From Ruegeria lacuscaerulensis ITI-1157 (lineage in GTDB: Bacteria; Pseudomonadota; Alphaproteobacteria; Rhodobacterales; Rhodobacteraceae): a DNA stretch of 64,000 bases. Shown piece by piece: positions 45,371-55,161 of this stretch. Positions within the stretch are counted from its first letter, which is position 1, and the number at the start of each line of letters is the position of its first letter. The translations under genes and the position numbers were made by a program. The notes below the pieces were generated by a model that worked only from the letters and a program-made list of their open reading frames with translations, was not told the DNA's origin and made no database searches. The DNA lies in assembly GCA_000161775.1 (NCBI GenBank), contig GG704596.1, positions 2,132,178-2,196,177 of the forward strand, read 5' to 3'.

Positions 45371-47329
45371 TTACAGAAGATCGGGGGGCGTCGCCGCGTG
45401 CGCCAGCTCTTTTGTTACAGCGTCAAGCGGCTGGACCTGGGTCTGCTTCTCGCCCAGGCGGCGGACGCTGACGGTGCGCTCTTCGACCTCGCGGTGGCCG
45501 ACGGCCAGGATCACCGGCACCTTGCCGACCGAATGTTCGCGGACCTTGTAGTTGATCTTCTCGTTGCGGATGTCGGCCTCGGCCCGGACACCGGCAGCCT
45601 TGAGCGTTTCGACCACTTCCAGAACATAGTCATCGGCCTCGGAGGTGATCGAGGCCACGACGACCTGGCGGGGCGCCAGCCAGAAAGGCAGCTTGCCGGC
45701 GTGTTCTTCGATCAGGATGCCGATGAACCGTTCGAACGATCCCAGGCAGGCGCGGTGCAGCATCACCGGACGGTGTTTGGCCCCATCGGCGCCGATATAG
45801 GTGGCGTCCAGCCGTTCGGGCAGGACGAAATCCACCTGGAAGGTGCCGCACTGCCAGTCACGCCCGATCGCGTCGGTCAGGACGAATTCCAGCTTCGGCC
45901 CATAGAAAGCGCCTTCGCCGGGGTTCAGTTCCGGCTCGACCCCCGCAGCGCGCGTGGCGGTCAGCAGGGCTTCTTCGGCCTTGTCCCAGACCTCGTCCGA
46001 GCCGGCGCGCTGTTCGGGGCGGTCCGAGAATTTGACCTTGAAACTGTCAAAGCCCAGATCCTTGTAAACATCGGTCAGAAACCCGATGAAGCGGGCGCAT
46101 TCGTCGCCGATCTGGTCCTCGGTCGAGAAGATATGCGCGTCGTCCTGAGCAAAGCCGCGGACCCGCATGATGCCATGCAGCGCGCCCGAGGGTTCGTAGC
46201 GCGCGCAGGATCCGAACTCGGCCATGCGCAGCGGCAGGTCGCGATAGGATTTCAGACCCTGCTTGAAGATTTCAACGTGGCAGGGGCAGTTCATCGGCTT
46301 GAGCGCGTTCACGGCCTTTTCGCGGGCGTGTTCCTCGTCAACCTCGACGATGAACATATTTTCCTGGTACTTGTCCCAGTGGCCCGAGCGTTCCCACAGC
46401 TTGCGGTCGACCACCTGGGGGGTGTTGACCTCGACATAGCCGCCGCGGCGCTGCTGGCGGCGCATGTAGTCCTGAAGCTGGGTGTAGATCGTCCAGCCGT
46501 TGGGGTGCCAGAAGATCTGGCCCGGGGCCTCTTCCTGCATGTGGAACAGGTCCATTTCGCGGCCCAGCTTTCGGTGGTCACGCTTGGCGGCCTCTTCCAG
46601 CATGTGCAGATAGGCCTTGAGCTTTTCCTTGCCGGTGAAGGCCACGCCGTAGATGCGTTGCAGCATCGGGCGGTTGCTGTCGCCGCGCCAGTAGGCGCCG
46701 GCGATGGACATCAGCTTGAAGGCGTCGCCGGGCAGCTGGCCGGTATGCTGCAGGTGCGGGCCGCGGCACAGGTCCTGCCAGTGGCCGTGCCAATACATGC
46801 GTACCGGCTCGTCACCCGGGATCGCCTCGATCAGCTCGACCTTGTAGGGCTCGTTGTTGGCCTTGTAGAACGCGATGGCACGCTCGCGGTCCCAGATCTC
46901 GGTGGTGACCGGATCGCGCTTGTTGATGATCTCTTTCATCTTTTTCTCGATGAGACCGAGATCTTCGGGCGTGAAGGGTTCTGCGCGGTCGAAGTCGTAG
47001 TACCAGCCGTTTTCGATGACCGGACCGATGGTGACCTTGGTGTCGGGCCAGATTTCCTGCACCGCGCGGGCCATCACATGGGCAAAGTCGTGGCGGATCA
47101 GTTCGTTGGCCTGCGCCTCGTCTTTCATCGTGTGGATGGCGATTTCGGCATCCTGTTCGATGGGCCACTGCAGGTCCCAGTGCTGGCCGTTGACGGTGGC
47201 CGAGATGGCCTTTTTCGCCAGCGAGGTGGAGATGTCGGCAGCGACCTCGGCCGGCGTGACGCCTGCCGCGTAGGATCGGGAATTGCCATCGGGGAAAGTA
47301 AGAGAGACGGATTTCGTATCCAGGGCCAT
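45371..47329 (-). CDS. thrS: Threonyl-tRNA synthetase
   Basis: 652 residues, full length. TGS domain (1-65), editing domain with [12 protein letters not shown], class II core with motif 2 [30 protein letters not shown] and motif 3 [21 protein letters not shown]. Zinc ligand Cys is in [11 protein letters not shown]-terminal anticodon domain ([17 protein letters not shown]). The large open frame on the opposite strand is a shadow. Confidence 0.96.
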   Translation of the reverse strand: MALDTKSVSLTFPDGNSRSYAAGVTPAEVAADISTSLAKKAISATVNGQHWDLQWPIEQDAEIAIHTMKDEAQANELIRHDFAHVMARAVQEIWPDTKVTIGPVIENGWYYDFDRAEPFTPEDLGLIEKKMKEIINKRDPVTTEIWDRERAIAFYKANNEPYKVELIEAIPGDEPVRMYWHGHWQDLCRGPHLQHTGQLPGDAFKLMSIAGAYWRGDSNRPMLQRIYGVAFTGKEKLKAYLHMLEEAAKRDHRKLGREMDLFHMQEEAPGQIFWHPNGWTIYTQLQDYMRRQQRRGGYVEVNTPQVVDRKLWERSGHWDKYQENMFIVEVDEEHAREKAVNALKPMNCPCHVEIFKQGLKSYRDLPLRMAEFGSCARYEPSGALHGIMRVRGFAQDDAHIFSTEDQIGDECARFIGFLTDVYKDLGFDSFKVKFSDRPEQRAGSDEVWDKAEEALLTATRAAGVEPELNPGEGAFYGPKLEFVLTDAIGRDWQCGTFQVDFVLPERLDATYIGADGAKHRPVMLHRACLGSFERFIGILIEEHAGKLPFWLAPRQVVVASITSEADDYVLEVVETLKAAGVRAEADIRNEKINYKVREHSVGKVPVILAVGHREVEERTVSVRRLGEKQTQVQPLDAVTKELAHAATPPDLL

Positions 47330-47431
47330 GATCTGGCTCTCCTCGTCGGTTTGGCGCCCACAGAACGCCCGGTTGCGGGTTATGGTGTCGGGACCGTGTG
47401 GCAGGTGGTGGTGCCTGTGTCAAGGGCGGGA

Positions 47432-47481
47432 GCGAGGGGCCAGCCCCTCGCGCTCCCCGGGATATTTGGGGCCAGATGAAG
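47432..47481. repeat. Dispersed hairpin repeat, copy 2
   Basis: GCGAGGGG-CCAG-CCCCTCGC hairpin, then GCTCCCCGGGATATTT, two variable bases, GGCCAGATGAAG; the second copy of the element at 32001. It lies in the divergent gap between thrS and the hydrolase pair. Confidence 0.75.
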
Positions 47482-47549
47482 ACGGGGCGGGAATTGCACT
47501 TGGGCGCGGCGCGTGCATGATGCTGGAAAAGCGAATGAAAGAGGGTTTC

Positions 47550-48299
47550 ATGGCAGCGACGACATTTCTGGACACGCCGCAGGGGCGGCGGCTGGCCTAT
47601 CACAAGAGCGAAGGGGCGGGGCCCACGGTCGTTTTTCTGGGCGGCTTGAAGTCGGACATGGAGGGCACCAAGGCGGTGCATCTCGAGGGCTGGGCGCGGG
47701 CGCGTGGGCAGGCCTATCTGCGGTTCGACTATTCCGGGCATGGGGAAAGCTCCGGCCGGTTCGAGGACGGGTGCATCGGGGATTGGCACGAGGATACGGT
47801 TGCGGCGGTTTCCGCGCTGACCGAGGGGCCGCTGATCGTGGTAGGCTCGTCCATGGGCGGGTGGCAGGCGCTGTTGCTGGCCAAGGCCATGCCCGAGCGG
47901 ATCGCCGGCATGGTCACGATCGCGGCGGCGCCGGATTTCACCGAGGATGGCTACTGGGCCTCGTTCACCGATGCGCAGAAAGAGGCGTTGGAGACGGCCG
48001 GGCATGTGGAGCTGCCTTCGGACTACATGGAGCCCTATGTGATCACCAAGCGGATGATCGAGGATGGGCGGACGCGGCTGGTGTTGCGGTCGCCGTTGAA
48101 CCTGCCCTTCCCGGTGCGGTTCCTTCAGGGCACGGCCGATACGGCGGTCTCGGTCGATACGGCAGTTCGCCTGCTGAAGCATGTCAGCGGGCCGGATATA
48201 CGGCTGCTGCTGGTCAAGGATGCCGATCATCGGTTCTCGGACGGGCCATGCCTTGGGCTGATCGAGGATGCGGTTCGCGACGTGATGGGGGCCGGTTGA
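47550..48299 (+). CDS. Alpha/beta hydrolase (serine nucleophile)
   Basis: 249 residues from the ATG at 47550 with GAAAGAGGG 5-13 bases upstream. Nucleophile elbow VVGSSMGGWQALL (Ser about 100), oxyanion segment VVFLGGLKSDMEGTKA, and the late acid/His in FLQGTADTAVSVD and KDADHRFSD. It resembles serine-type acyl hydrolases such as palmitoyl-thioesterase ABHD10. It shares the TGATG junction with the next hydrolase. Confidence 0.87.
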   Translation: MAATTFLDTPQGRRLAYHKSEGAGPTVVFLGGLKSDMEGTKAVHLEGWARARGQAYLRFDYSGHGESSGRFEDGCIGDWHEDTVAAVSALTEGPLIVVGSSMGGWQALLLAKAMPERIAGMVTIAAAPDFTEDGYWASFTDAQKEALETAGHVELPSDYMEPYVITKRMIEDGRTRLVLRSPLNLPFPVRFLQGTADTAVSVDTAVRLLKHVSGPDIRLLLVKDADHRFSDGPCLGLIEDAVRDVMGAG

Positions 48300-49291
48300 T
48301 GCGGCGGCTGGGGCGGTTTTTCGGGCGGGCCTTGCTGGCGTTGGTGGTGGTCGGCGGACTGATCTACTGGTTCGGCCCGCGCGAAGAGGTGGATCTGCAC
48401 CCGCGGTTCGATCCGCGCAAGTTCGGCGAGGGGGTGCAGGTCTATTTCGAAAGCATCGAATCCGCCTATGACGATATCGTGCCGGGTGTCGAAAAGCGGG
48501 TGATCTGGCAGGACGGGTTCAAGGAGCGGCGCACGCCCTATTCGGTGCTTTATGTGCACGGGTTTTCCGCCTCGTCCGAGGAAATCCGCCCGGTGCCTGA
48601 CAGGATCGCCGACGCGCTGGGGGCCAATCTGGTCTATACACGCCTGCAAGGGCACGGGCGCGGGCCGGATGCGATGGCCGAGGGGACGGCCTCGGGCTGG
48701 ATGCGGGACATTGCCGAGGGTCTGGCCGCCGCCCGTGCCGTGGGCGACAAGGTCATCGTGATCTCGACCTCGACCGGGGGGACCCTGGCGGCAGCCGCGG
48801 CGTTGGACCCCGAGCTGAGCAAGGATGTGGTCGGGATGGTGTTCATCTCGCCCAATTTCGGGGTGCAGGCGGCCGGATCCTGGATCCCGTCACTGCCTTG
48901 GGCGCGCAGCTGGCTGCCGTTGCTGATGGGGGAAACCCGCGACGTGTCGGGCGAGGATGCCGAACGGAACACGTACTGGACGTTGGTCTATCCGTGGGAG
49001 GCCGTGGTGCCGATGTCGGTATTGGTCGACCGGGTGCGGGCGCTGGATTTTTCCAAGGCTTTGGTGCCGGCGCTGTTCTGGTTTTCGGACGAGGACAAGA
49101 TCGTGCGGCCGGACATGACGCGCAAAGTCGCCGCCGCATGGGGCGCGCCCGCAACCGTGCACACAGTGGTGATGGGGCCGGGTGACGACCCCTATTCGCA
49201 TGTGGCTGCGGGGCGGCTGACCTCGCCCGGGCAGGACGTGGCCACGGTGCAGGGAATTCTGGAGTGGCTTGGGACGCTGGGGGTCGAATAG
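48299..49291 (+). CDS. Membrane-anchored alpha/beta hydrolase
   Basis: 330 residues. N-terminal signal anchor (about 8-27, FGRALLALVVVGGLIYWFG), then an alpha/beta hydrolase domain: VLYVHGFSASSEEIRPVPDRIADALGANLVYTRLQGHG, nucleophile ISTSTGGTLAAAAA (Ser about 160) and the late part with FSDEDKIVRPD and DPYSHVAAG. The start overlaps the stop of the previous hydrolase (TGATG). Substrate unknown; it is likely to face the periplasm. Confidence 0.85.
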   Translation: MRRLGRFFGRALLALVVVGGLIYWFGPREEVDLHPRFDPRKFGEGVQVYFESIESAYDDIVPGVEKRVIWQDGFKERRTPYSVLYVHGFSASSEEIRPVPDRIADALGANLVYTRLQGHGRGPDAMAEGTASGWMRDIAEGLAAARAVGDKVIVISTSTGGTLAAAAALDPELSKDVVGMVFISPNFGVQAAGSWIPSLPWARSWLPLLMGETRDVSGEDAERNTYWTLVYPWEAVVPMSVLVDRVRALDFSKALVPALFWFSDEDKIVRPDMTRKVAAAWGAPATVHTVVMGPGDDPYSHVAAGRLTSPGQDVATVQGILEWLGTLGVE

Positions 49292-49317
49292 GCCTTTGGC
49301 CAGCGGAGAGGTGGAGA

Positions 49318-49950
49318 ATGCGCAAGCCGGGTAGTATGTGGAGCCTCGAGACGCTGGGCCGGGTGCGGCTGTCACGGCATTTCTTCATGCGCGATTTCCT
49401 GTATTCCGAAATCGGGAATTTTCACGCCCGGCAGAACATTCCCGAAGACCCCGACCTTGCCATCGAAACGGGGCGGGCGCTGTGCGAAACCTTGCTGGAC
49501 CCGCTGGAGGAGACCTTTGGCCGGCTTGCCGTGCGCTCGGGCTATCGCTCGCCGTCGTTGAACCGCTTCGGCAACGAGAACAAGCTGAACTGCGCCCGCA
49601 ACGATCATCCGCTGGAATGCCATATCTGGGACCGGGGACGGGGGGATGCGCGGATCGCGGGGGCGTCGGTGGTGATCCCGTGGTTCGCGGACCGGTACGC
49701 GCAGGGCCGCGACTGGCGGGATCTGGCGTGGTGGATGCACGACCATCTGGACTATTCCGAGATCTGGTTCTTTCCCAAGCTCTGCGCGTTCAACCTGGTG
49801 TGGCGGCCCGTTCCGCTGCGCCGGATCGACAGTTATATCGCCCCGCGCGGCAGCCTGTTGCGGGCCGGCGCCGAGCCGGACGAGCCGCCGGGTGCGCGGC
49901 GTGCGCGGTATGCCGATTTCCCGCCGTTCCGGGGCATTTGCCATCCGTGA
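49318..49950 (+). CDS. Hypothetical protein, possible M15-type peptidase relative
   Basis: 210 residues. Residues 60-90 (ALCETLLDPLEETFGRLAVRSGYRSPSLNRFGNENKLNCARN) resemble the DD-carboxypeptidase-like M15 fold, where SGYRSPxxN precedes the metal histidine. HPLECHIWD could supply His and Asp. The C-terminal part (WMHDHLDYSEIWFFPKLCAFNLVW) is conserved-looking. No signal peptide. GGAGAG precedes the ATG at 49318. Function is a guess. Confidence 0.6.
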   Translation: MRKPGSMWSLETLGRVRLSRHFFMRDFLYSEIGNFHARQNIPEDPDLAIETGRALCETLLDPLEETFGRLAVRSGYRSPSLNRFGNENKLNCARNDHPLECHIWDRGRGDARIAGASVVIPWFADRYAQGRDWRDLAWWMHDHLDYSEIWFFPKLCAFNLVWRPVPLRRIDSYIAPRGSLLRAGAEPDEPPGARRARYADFPPFRGICHP

Positions 49951-50034
49951 TTTTTGGCCTTGCCCGGCGGTGCGCAACCTTTCATCGTGACGAAAACGTC
50001 GACGCGTTCGGCAGACAAAAAAAGGAGGCCCCGC

Positions 50035-50745
50035 ATGATCGAGCCGCTGGTGCTGTTGCCCGGTCTGATGTGTGATGCGCGCCTGTTTCAGCCGCAGATC
50101 GCCCGGCTGTCGCGGGATCGGGCGGTGATGGTCGCGCCCATCGGCGGCGGCGACCGGATCGAGGAAATCGCCTCGGGCTTGCTGGACCAGTTGCCGCACC
50201 GCTTTGCGCTGGCCGGGCTGAGCATGGGCGGCGTCGTCGCGTTGGAGCTGGTGCGGCGGGCGCCCGATCGGGTGACGCGGCTGTGCCTGATGGCGACCGA
50301 CGCACAGGCCGACACCCCCCAGATCGCCGCAAACCGCGAAGAGCTGATCGTGGGCGCCCAGGCCGGACGGTTGGAGGAGGTGATGCGCAAGGTCATCGGA
50401 ACGGACACCTTGGCGCCGGGGCCGCAGCGCCTTCCGATCCTGAGCGACATGCTGCAGATGGCGAGCGAGCTGGGGCCCGATCTGTTCGTGCGCCAGATGC
50501 GCGCGCTGCAACGGCGTCCGGATCAGCAGGGCACGCTGCGGCGGATCAAGGTGCCGACGCTGGTTCTGTGCGGGGCGCATGACACGCTGACGCCAGTGCG
50601 CAAGCACAACTTCATGGCCGAACTGATTCCCGAAGCCGTCTTGCACGTCGTGAATGATGCCGGGCATCTGCCCACGCTGGAGGCCCCCGAGGAAACGACC
50701 GGGGCGCTGATCGACTGGTTGAATATTCCGCTGCGGATTTTCTAG
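50035..50745 (+). CDS. Alpha/beta hydrolase
   Basis: 236 residues. Short N-terminal strand IEPLVLLPGLMCDARLF, nucleophile elbow LAGLSMGGVVALELVRRAPDRV (Ser about 64), late acid in LCGAHDTLTPVRKHN and His in VNDAGHLPTLEAPEE. It is like BioH/carboxylesterase-type hydrolases of this length. AAAGGAGG precedes the ATG at 50035. It overlaps the convergent zinc-protein gene by 4 bases. Confidence 0.87.
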   Translation: MIEPLVLLPGLMCDARLFQPQIARLSRDRAVMVAPIGGGDRIEEIASGLLDQLPHRFALAGLSMGGVVALELVRRAPDRVTRLCLMATDAQADTPQIAANREELIVGAQAGRLEEVMRKVIGTDTLAPGPQRLPILSDMLQMASELGPDLFVRQMRALQRRPDQQGTLRRIKVPTLVLCGAHDTLTPVRKHNFMAELIPEAVLHVVNDAGHLPTLEAPEETTGALIDWLNIPLRIF

Positions 50746-51320
50746 TCGTAAAGGGCTGCGCGTTCTTCGCGGGTGATCACATGTGGCGGCGCGACCGGTT
50801 CGCCGGTGTCGACGTTGAAAAACGGGTTTTGCCGCCAACGACCGGACAGGCGCGCGCTGAGCACGCGACGGATCATGCCCAGAACGGCCGGGCCCGGCTT
50901 TTCGTGTTTCCGCTTGCCGCTGTCCTGCGGAACATAGGCGCGGGTTCTTACCGGACCCAGCGGCGCCGGATCGGCAAAACGGGCCACGTCAAAACCGGCG
51001 AAGGGGAATTTCGGACTACTGGTGGTGGTGGCCAGCGGGGCGTTGCAGCACTTGGCGTACCATCGAAACAGCCCCTTGGGGCCAAGGCGCATCACCGCCA
51101 GGTTCTTGGCCCCGTTTGTGATGCGAATGTATTCGGGTGACATCTGGAAGATGTCTACCGGGCCCGGCGCCGGGTCGGGCTGGCCGAGATACAGCTGCCC
51201 TGCCCGACAATCGGGGCAATAACAGGCGACATGAGTGCCGGAGGCAACGCCCTTGCCCGTGACCTCGCCGCTCAGCCCGCCGCAGGCGCAGACAAAGGGC
51301 AGAGCGGGGGTGTCCGGCAT
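50742..51320 (-). CDS. Cysteine-rich GFA/CENP-V-like zinc-binding protein (DUF6151-like)
   Basis: 192 residues. Cysteines in pairs as in the GFA (glutathione-dependent formaldehyde-activating) fold: FVCACGG (11, 13), VACYCPDCRAGQ (33, 35, 38), YAKCCNAPLATT (about 89, 90). The long C-terminal extension (about 125-192, basic) is not part of GFA. A zinc-binding role is likely, the activity unknown. The start codon overlaps the phaZ stop (TGATG), so translation is coupled to phaZ. Confidence 0.72.
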   Translation of the reverse strand: MPDTPALPFVCACGGLSGEVTGKGVASGTHVACYCPDCRAGQLYLGQPDPAPGPVDIFQMSPEYIRITNGAKNLAVMRLGPKGLFRWYAKCCNAPLATTTSSPKFPFAGFDVARFADPAPLGPVRTRAYVPQDSGKRKHEKPGPAVLGMIRRVLSARLSGRWRQNPFFNVDTGEPVAPPHVITREERAALYD

Positions 51321-52588
51321 CAGGCGACTTTGTTGCTGTTGGCGGCGCGGCGGCGCCCGCGGCTGTTTTCGTTCATGAAATCAATGACCAGCGGACGGAT
51401 GTTGTCGCGCCAGCTGCGTCCGGCGAAGATGCCGTAATGCCCCGCGCCGGGTTCGACATGGCTGGCCTTTTTGCTGTCGGGCAGGCCGGTGCACAGGTCC
51501 AGCGCCGCGATACACTGACCGGGGGCCGAGATATCGTCATTTGCGCCTTCGACCGTCTTGACCGCGACGTCGGTGATCTTGCCGATATCCACCTTGTGGC
51601 CATCGACGATGAACTCGTTGCGGGCGATCTCGCGATTCTTGAAAACGCGCTCGACCGTGGAAAGATAGAATTCGGCGGTCATGTCCATCACCGCCAGATA
51701 TTCATCGTAAAAACGGTTGTGGGCGTCATGATCCGAGGCCTCATCGTGCATGACGCGATAGATCTGGTCCATGAACGCCTTGCTATGCCGTTCGGCATTC
51801 ATCGACATGAAGGAGGCCAGTTGCAACAGGCCGGGATAAACCATCCGGCCAACCCCTTTGTACTTGAAACCAACCCGCTGGATCATCGTTTCCTCAAGCT
51901 GGCCCATGGTCACCCGGCGGCCGAAATCGGTGACCTCGGTCGGGGTTGCGTCGGGGTCGATAGGGCCACCGATCAGCGTCAGAGAACTGGGCTGCGCCTT
52001 GGGATCCTTTTCAGCCAGGTAGGCCGTGGCCGCAAGGGTCAGCGGCGCGGGCTGGCAGACGGCCACGACATGGGTATCGGGCCCCAGCGCCTTCATGAAA
52101 TCGACAAGGTAGAGCGTGTAGTCCTCGATATCGAACTTGCCTTCTGACACGGGTATGTCGCGCGCGTTGTGCCAATCGGTGATGTAGACTTCGCAGTTGA
52201 CCAGCAGGCTTTTGACGGTCGAGCGCAGCAACGTGGCATAGTGCCCCGACATCGGCGCGACCAAAAACACCTTGCGCGGTTGCTCTTCGCGGCCATTCAC
52301 GCGAAAGTGGATGAGATCGCCGAAGGGGCGCTCAAGCACGGAGGTGATTTCCACCAGATGATCTTTGCCGTCCTCGCAGGTAAAAGTTCGGATGCCCCAG
52401 TCGGGCTTGGCGACCATGCGTTTGAAGGTGCGCTCCGTGACTTCGCCCCACGCGGCCATCCAGTTGAACACCGGGTTGGGAACCATCGCGAAGGCGGGGT
52501 AGGAGGCAAAGGTGTTCGCGGTTGCACCAAGCCATTGATTGGTGTTCCGCATCGACTCCATCAGGTCGTACGTCATCATGTAGCGCAT
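51320..52588 (-). CDS. phaZ: Intracellular polyhydroxybutyrate depolymerase
   Basis: 422 residues. The PhaZ nucleophile is Cys178 in VVAVCQPAPLTLAA, with HEPGAGHYG-like catalytic His in VEPGAGHYGIFAGRSWRDNIRP near the end. N-terminus MRYMMTYDLMESMRNTNQWLGATA is typical of the family. It breaks down stored PHB granules. The ATG at 52588 has AGGAGG upstream; the frame running up to 52759 overlaps the phaC start and is not used. Divergent from phaC. Confidence 0.94.
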   Translation of the reverse strand: MRYMMTYDLMESMRNTNQWLGATANTFASYPAFAMVPNPVFNWMAAWGEVTERTFKRMVAKPDWGIRTFTCEDGKDHLVEITSVLERPFGDLIHFRVNGREEQPRKVFLVAPMSGHYATLLRSTVKSLLVNCEVYITDWHNARDIPVSEGKFDIEDYTLYLVDFMKALGPDTHVVAVCQPAPLTLAATAYLAEKDPKAQPSSLTLIGGPIDPDATPTEVTDFGRRVTMGQLEETMIQRVGFKYKGVGRMVYPGLLQLASFMSMNAERHSKAFMDQIYRVMHDEASDHDAHNRFYDEYLAVMDMTAEFYLSTVERVFKNREIARNEFIVDGHKVDIGKITDVAVKTVEGANDDISAPGQCIAALDLCTGLPDSKKASHVEPGAGHYGIFAGRSWRDNIRPLVIDFMNENSRGRRRAANSNKVA

Positions 52589-52664
52589 GGATTTGGCCTC
52601 CTGATTGTCAGCCGGAAAGTCCGGACCATTCGCCGCTTTGCCCCCCGGTACCCACGACGATATT

Positions 52665-52675
52665 CTGCACAGCAG
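52665..52675. promoter_or_regulatory. Candidate PhaR site between phaZ and phaC
   Basis: CTGC-ACA-GCAG palindrome in the divergent promoter region. It fits the CTGC-N3/4-GCAG motif reported, as I recall, for PhaR of Rhodobacter sphaeroides. Confidence 0.55.
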
Positions 52676-52699
52676 CGAGGTTAGGGGGGAATTGTACAA

Positions 52700-54502
52700 A
52701 TGACAACACGCGAAGGCCAGATACCGGAAATGACCGACGAACACCTTGAACGGCTTCAAGAAAACATGATGAAGGTCGAGGAGCTGTCAAAGCGGCTGGT
52801 CGAGGTCATGGCATCCAAAAAACCGCACAATCCGGCGCTGGATGTTCCGAATCACGAAGTTTTGGCAAAGGCGGCAACGGCTTACTGGACCGAGGCGCTG
52901 CAGAACCCCGCGAAGCTGCTGGAACAGCAGATCGAATACTGGGGCAAGTCCGTCCTGAATTTTGCTGCGGCGCAGCAAGCCTTGCTGAGCGTCGATGACG
53001 ACGCCGACACCGCTGCGCCGCGGGACAAGCGGTTCGCCAATCCGATGTGGGACAAGAACCCGTATTTCCGGTTGGTGCGACAGCAGTACCTGACCAATGC
53101 CGAGGCAATTGCGCAGGCGGTCGAGTCCGTGGAGGACATGGACGAGAAGGACAAGCGGCGGTTGCGGTACATGGCGCAACAGATCGTTGACATGATGTCG
53201 CCCACCAACTTTCTGCCGACCAACCCCGATGCGCTGCAGAGGGCGATCGAGACCGATGGTCAATCGCTGATCCAGGGGCTCGAGAACCTGGTGGCGGATC
53301 TCGAGGCTAATGACGGCGCGTTGGTGGTGAAACTGGCCGATGAGAGCGCATTCGAGGTCGGCCGGAACCTTGCGACCACCCCGGGCGAGGTGGTTTATCG
53401 GAACCGGATGATGGAGCTGATCCAGTACGCCCCGGCCACCGAAACGGTGCATGAAACGCCGATCGTCCTGTTTCCACCCTGGATCAACAAGTTCTACATT
53501 CTGGATCTGAAACCCGAAAACAGCCTGATCAAATGGATTGTCGAGCAGGGTTACACCCTGTTCGTGGTCAGCTGGGTCAACCCTGATGCCAGCTATGCCG
53601 AGACCGGCATGGAGGACTACATCCAAGATGGTTTTCTGACCGCCATCGAAGAGGCCAAGAAGATCTGCAAGGTCAAGCAGGTCAATGCGGTCGGCTATTG
53701 CATCGCAGGCACCACGTTGAGCCTGACATTGTCTCTGCTGAAGCAGCGGGGCGACAAATCGGTGAAATCCGCGACCTTCTTCACCGCGCTGACGGATTTT
53801 TCCGACCAGGGCGAGTTCACCCCGTTCCTGCACGGGGATTTCATCGAAGAGATCGAGGAGGAGGTGAACCGCATCGGCGTGTTGCGGTCTTGGATCATGG
53901 CGCGGACCATGTCCTTTCTGCGGGCGCGCGATCTGGTCTATGCCCCTGCTGTGCGCAGCTACATGATGGGCGAAACGCCGCCCGCGTTCGATCTGCTGTA
54001 CTGGAACGGTGACGGGGCCAACCTGCCGGCCAGGATGGTGGTGCAGTACCTGCGCGGCCTGTGTCAGCGCAACGAGTTCGTCACCGACGGGTTCGAGTTG
54101 ATGGGCCACAAGCTGCATGTGCGCGACGTGGACGTGCCGCTGATGGCGATCACCTGCGAGACCGATCATATCGCCGCGTGGAAGGACTGTTACCGGGGGG
54201 TCCAGCAGATGGGATCTCGGTCGAAGACTTTCGTGGTGTCCGAGTCCGGCCATATCGCGGGCATCGTGAATCCGCCCAGCAAGAAGAAATACGGCCACTA
54301 TACCAACACCGACCTCAAGGCCGACTCCGAGACATGGATGAAGCAGGCGACCTTCCACGAAGGGTCGTGGTGGCCGCGCTGGGAGGCATGGTTGAAGAAG
54401 CGTTCCGGCAAGCAGGTTCCGGCCCGCACGCCGGGCGATTCGGAGCATCCTCCTCTTGCGCCGGCCCCCGGTACCTATGTGGTGGCCAAGCCAAAGCTTT
54501 GA
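52700..54502 (+). CDS. phaC: Class I polyhydroxyalkanoate synthase
   Basis: 600 residues, full class I length. The catalytic cysteine is Cys334 in the lipase-like box AVGYCIAGTTL. The other triad residues are in ITCETDHIAAWK (Asp) and VSESGHIAGIVNPP (His). N-terminal 100 residues (NPALDVPNHEVLAKAATAYWTEALQNPAKLLEQQIEYW) bind granule and partner proteins. An alternative ATG at 52730 exists. First gene of phaC-phaP-phaR. Confidence 0.95.
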   Translation: MTTREGQIPEMTDEHLERLQENMMKVEELSKRLVEVMASKKPHNPALDVPNHEVLAKAATAYWTEALQNPAKLLEQQIEYWGKSVLNFAAAQQALLSVDDDADTAAPRDKRFANPMWDKNPYFRLVRQQYLTNAEAIAQAVESVEDMDEKDKRRLRYMAQQIVDMMSPTNFLPTNPDALQRAIETDGQSLIQGLENLVADLEANDGALVVKLADESAFEVGRNLATTPGEVVYRNRMMELIQYAPATETVHETPIVLFPPWINKFYILDLKPENSLIKWIVEQGYTLFVVSWVNPDASYAETGMEDYIQDGFLTAIEEAKKICKVKQVNAVGYCIAGTTLSLTLSLLKQRGDKSVKSATFFTALTDFSDQGEFTPFLHGDFIEEIEEEVNRIGVLRSWIMARTMSFLRARDLVYAPAVRSYMMGETPPAFDLLYWNGDGANLPARMVVQYLRGLCQRNEFVTDGFELMGHKLHVRDVDVPLMAITCETDHIAAWKDCYRGVQQMGSRSKTFVVSESGHIAGIVNPPSKKKYGHYTNTDLKADSETWMKQATFHEGSWWPRWEAWLKKRSGKQVPARTPGDSEHPPLAPAPGTYVVAKPKL

Positions 54503-54522
54503 TTTCATTTTGAAACCTGAAA

Positions 54523-54570
54523 AATGCCGCGATGCAGCAAAAAAGACTTGAAATGCTGCGTCGCGGCATT
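54523..54570. promoter_or_regulatory. Inverted pair of PhaR-like sites before phaP
   Basis: Arms 54523-54539 and 54554-54570 match 16 of 17 bases in inverted order. Each contains TGCTGC-N3-CGGCAT (N3 is ATC or GTC plus G), the TGC-rich half-site type bound by PhaR in Paracoccus. The distance to the phaP start is 63 bases. The long stem could also act as a hairpin behind phaC. Confidence 0.65.
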
Positions 54571-54632
54571 CATATTGTCCTCAAGCTGATGCAACCCGGG
54601 GTGGGCCCGGACTGGCTGAAAGGATTAAGACA

Positions 54633-55079
54633 ATGGCAAAGACCCAAGACTTCACCGCGACCCTGAAAGAAATGATGGGTGCGTTCCCTGTGGACACCAC
54701 CGCAATGGAAAACGCGTTCAAATCGACCGCGACCCTGAACGAGAAGCTGTCCGGCGTTGCGCTGGAAGCTGCCGAGAAGTCGGCAGAGATCTCGAGCAAG
54801 TGGACCAAGGACACCCTGGCCAAGCTGGCCGAGATGTCGAAAGCAAAGGCCGAGCCGGCCGACTATGCAAAGGCGATGACCGATTTCGCAAGCGCTTCGG
54901 CTGAAGTTGCTGCCGAAAACATGGCTGCTTTTGCTGAAATCGCCAAGAAAGTTCAGTCGGAGACCGTCGAACTGCTGATGGCTGCCGGCAAGGAAGCTGC
55001 GGAAGAAACCACCGCGGCCGTCAAGAAAGCCACCAACGAGGTGACCGCTGCTGCCAAGAAAGCAACGGCTGCCAAGTAA
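54633..55079 (+). CDS. phaP: Phasin (PHB granule-associated protein)
   Basis: 148 residues of amphipathic helix without strong hydrophobic runs: TATLKEMMGAFPVDTTAMENAFKSTATLNEKLSGVALEAAEKS, then SKWTKDTLAKLAEMSK, and a Lys/Ala-rich C-terminus with KKATNEVTAAAKKATAAK (DNA- or surface-binding type). It coats PHB granules. AAAGGATTAAG precedes the ATG. Confidence 0.93.
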   Translation: MAKTQDFTATLKEMMGAFPVDTTAMENAFKSTATLNEKLSGVALEAAEKSAEISSKWTKDTLAKLAEMSKAKAEPADYAKAMTDFASASAEVAAENMAAFAEIAKKVQSETVELLMAAGKEAAEETTAAVKKATNEVTAAAKKATAAK

Positions 55080-55129
55080 GCAAGACCCGCGAAACGCACC
55101 CATCCCTCCCAATCAGGTGCAATCGCCAA

Positions 55130-55161
55130 GGGCAGGTCCTGTGACCTGCCCTTTCTTTTTG
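55130..55161 (+). terminator. Terminator after phaP
   Basis: GGGCAGGTC (55130-55138), loop CTGT, GACCTGCCC (55143-55151), then TTTCTTTTTG. Confidence 0.85.

Noticed and set aside
45251..47479. 742-codon frame opposite thrS
   Set aside because: The minus strand encodes a complete threonyl-tRNA synthetase; the frame is a by-product of high GC codon use.
49318..49950. Confident DD-carboxypeptidase call
   Set aside because: Only one motif (SGYRSP) fits; the zinc ligands are not clearly aligned and there is no signal peptide.
52787..54508. 573-codon frame opposite phaC
   Set aside because: phaC is complete with its catalytic residues; this is a shadow.
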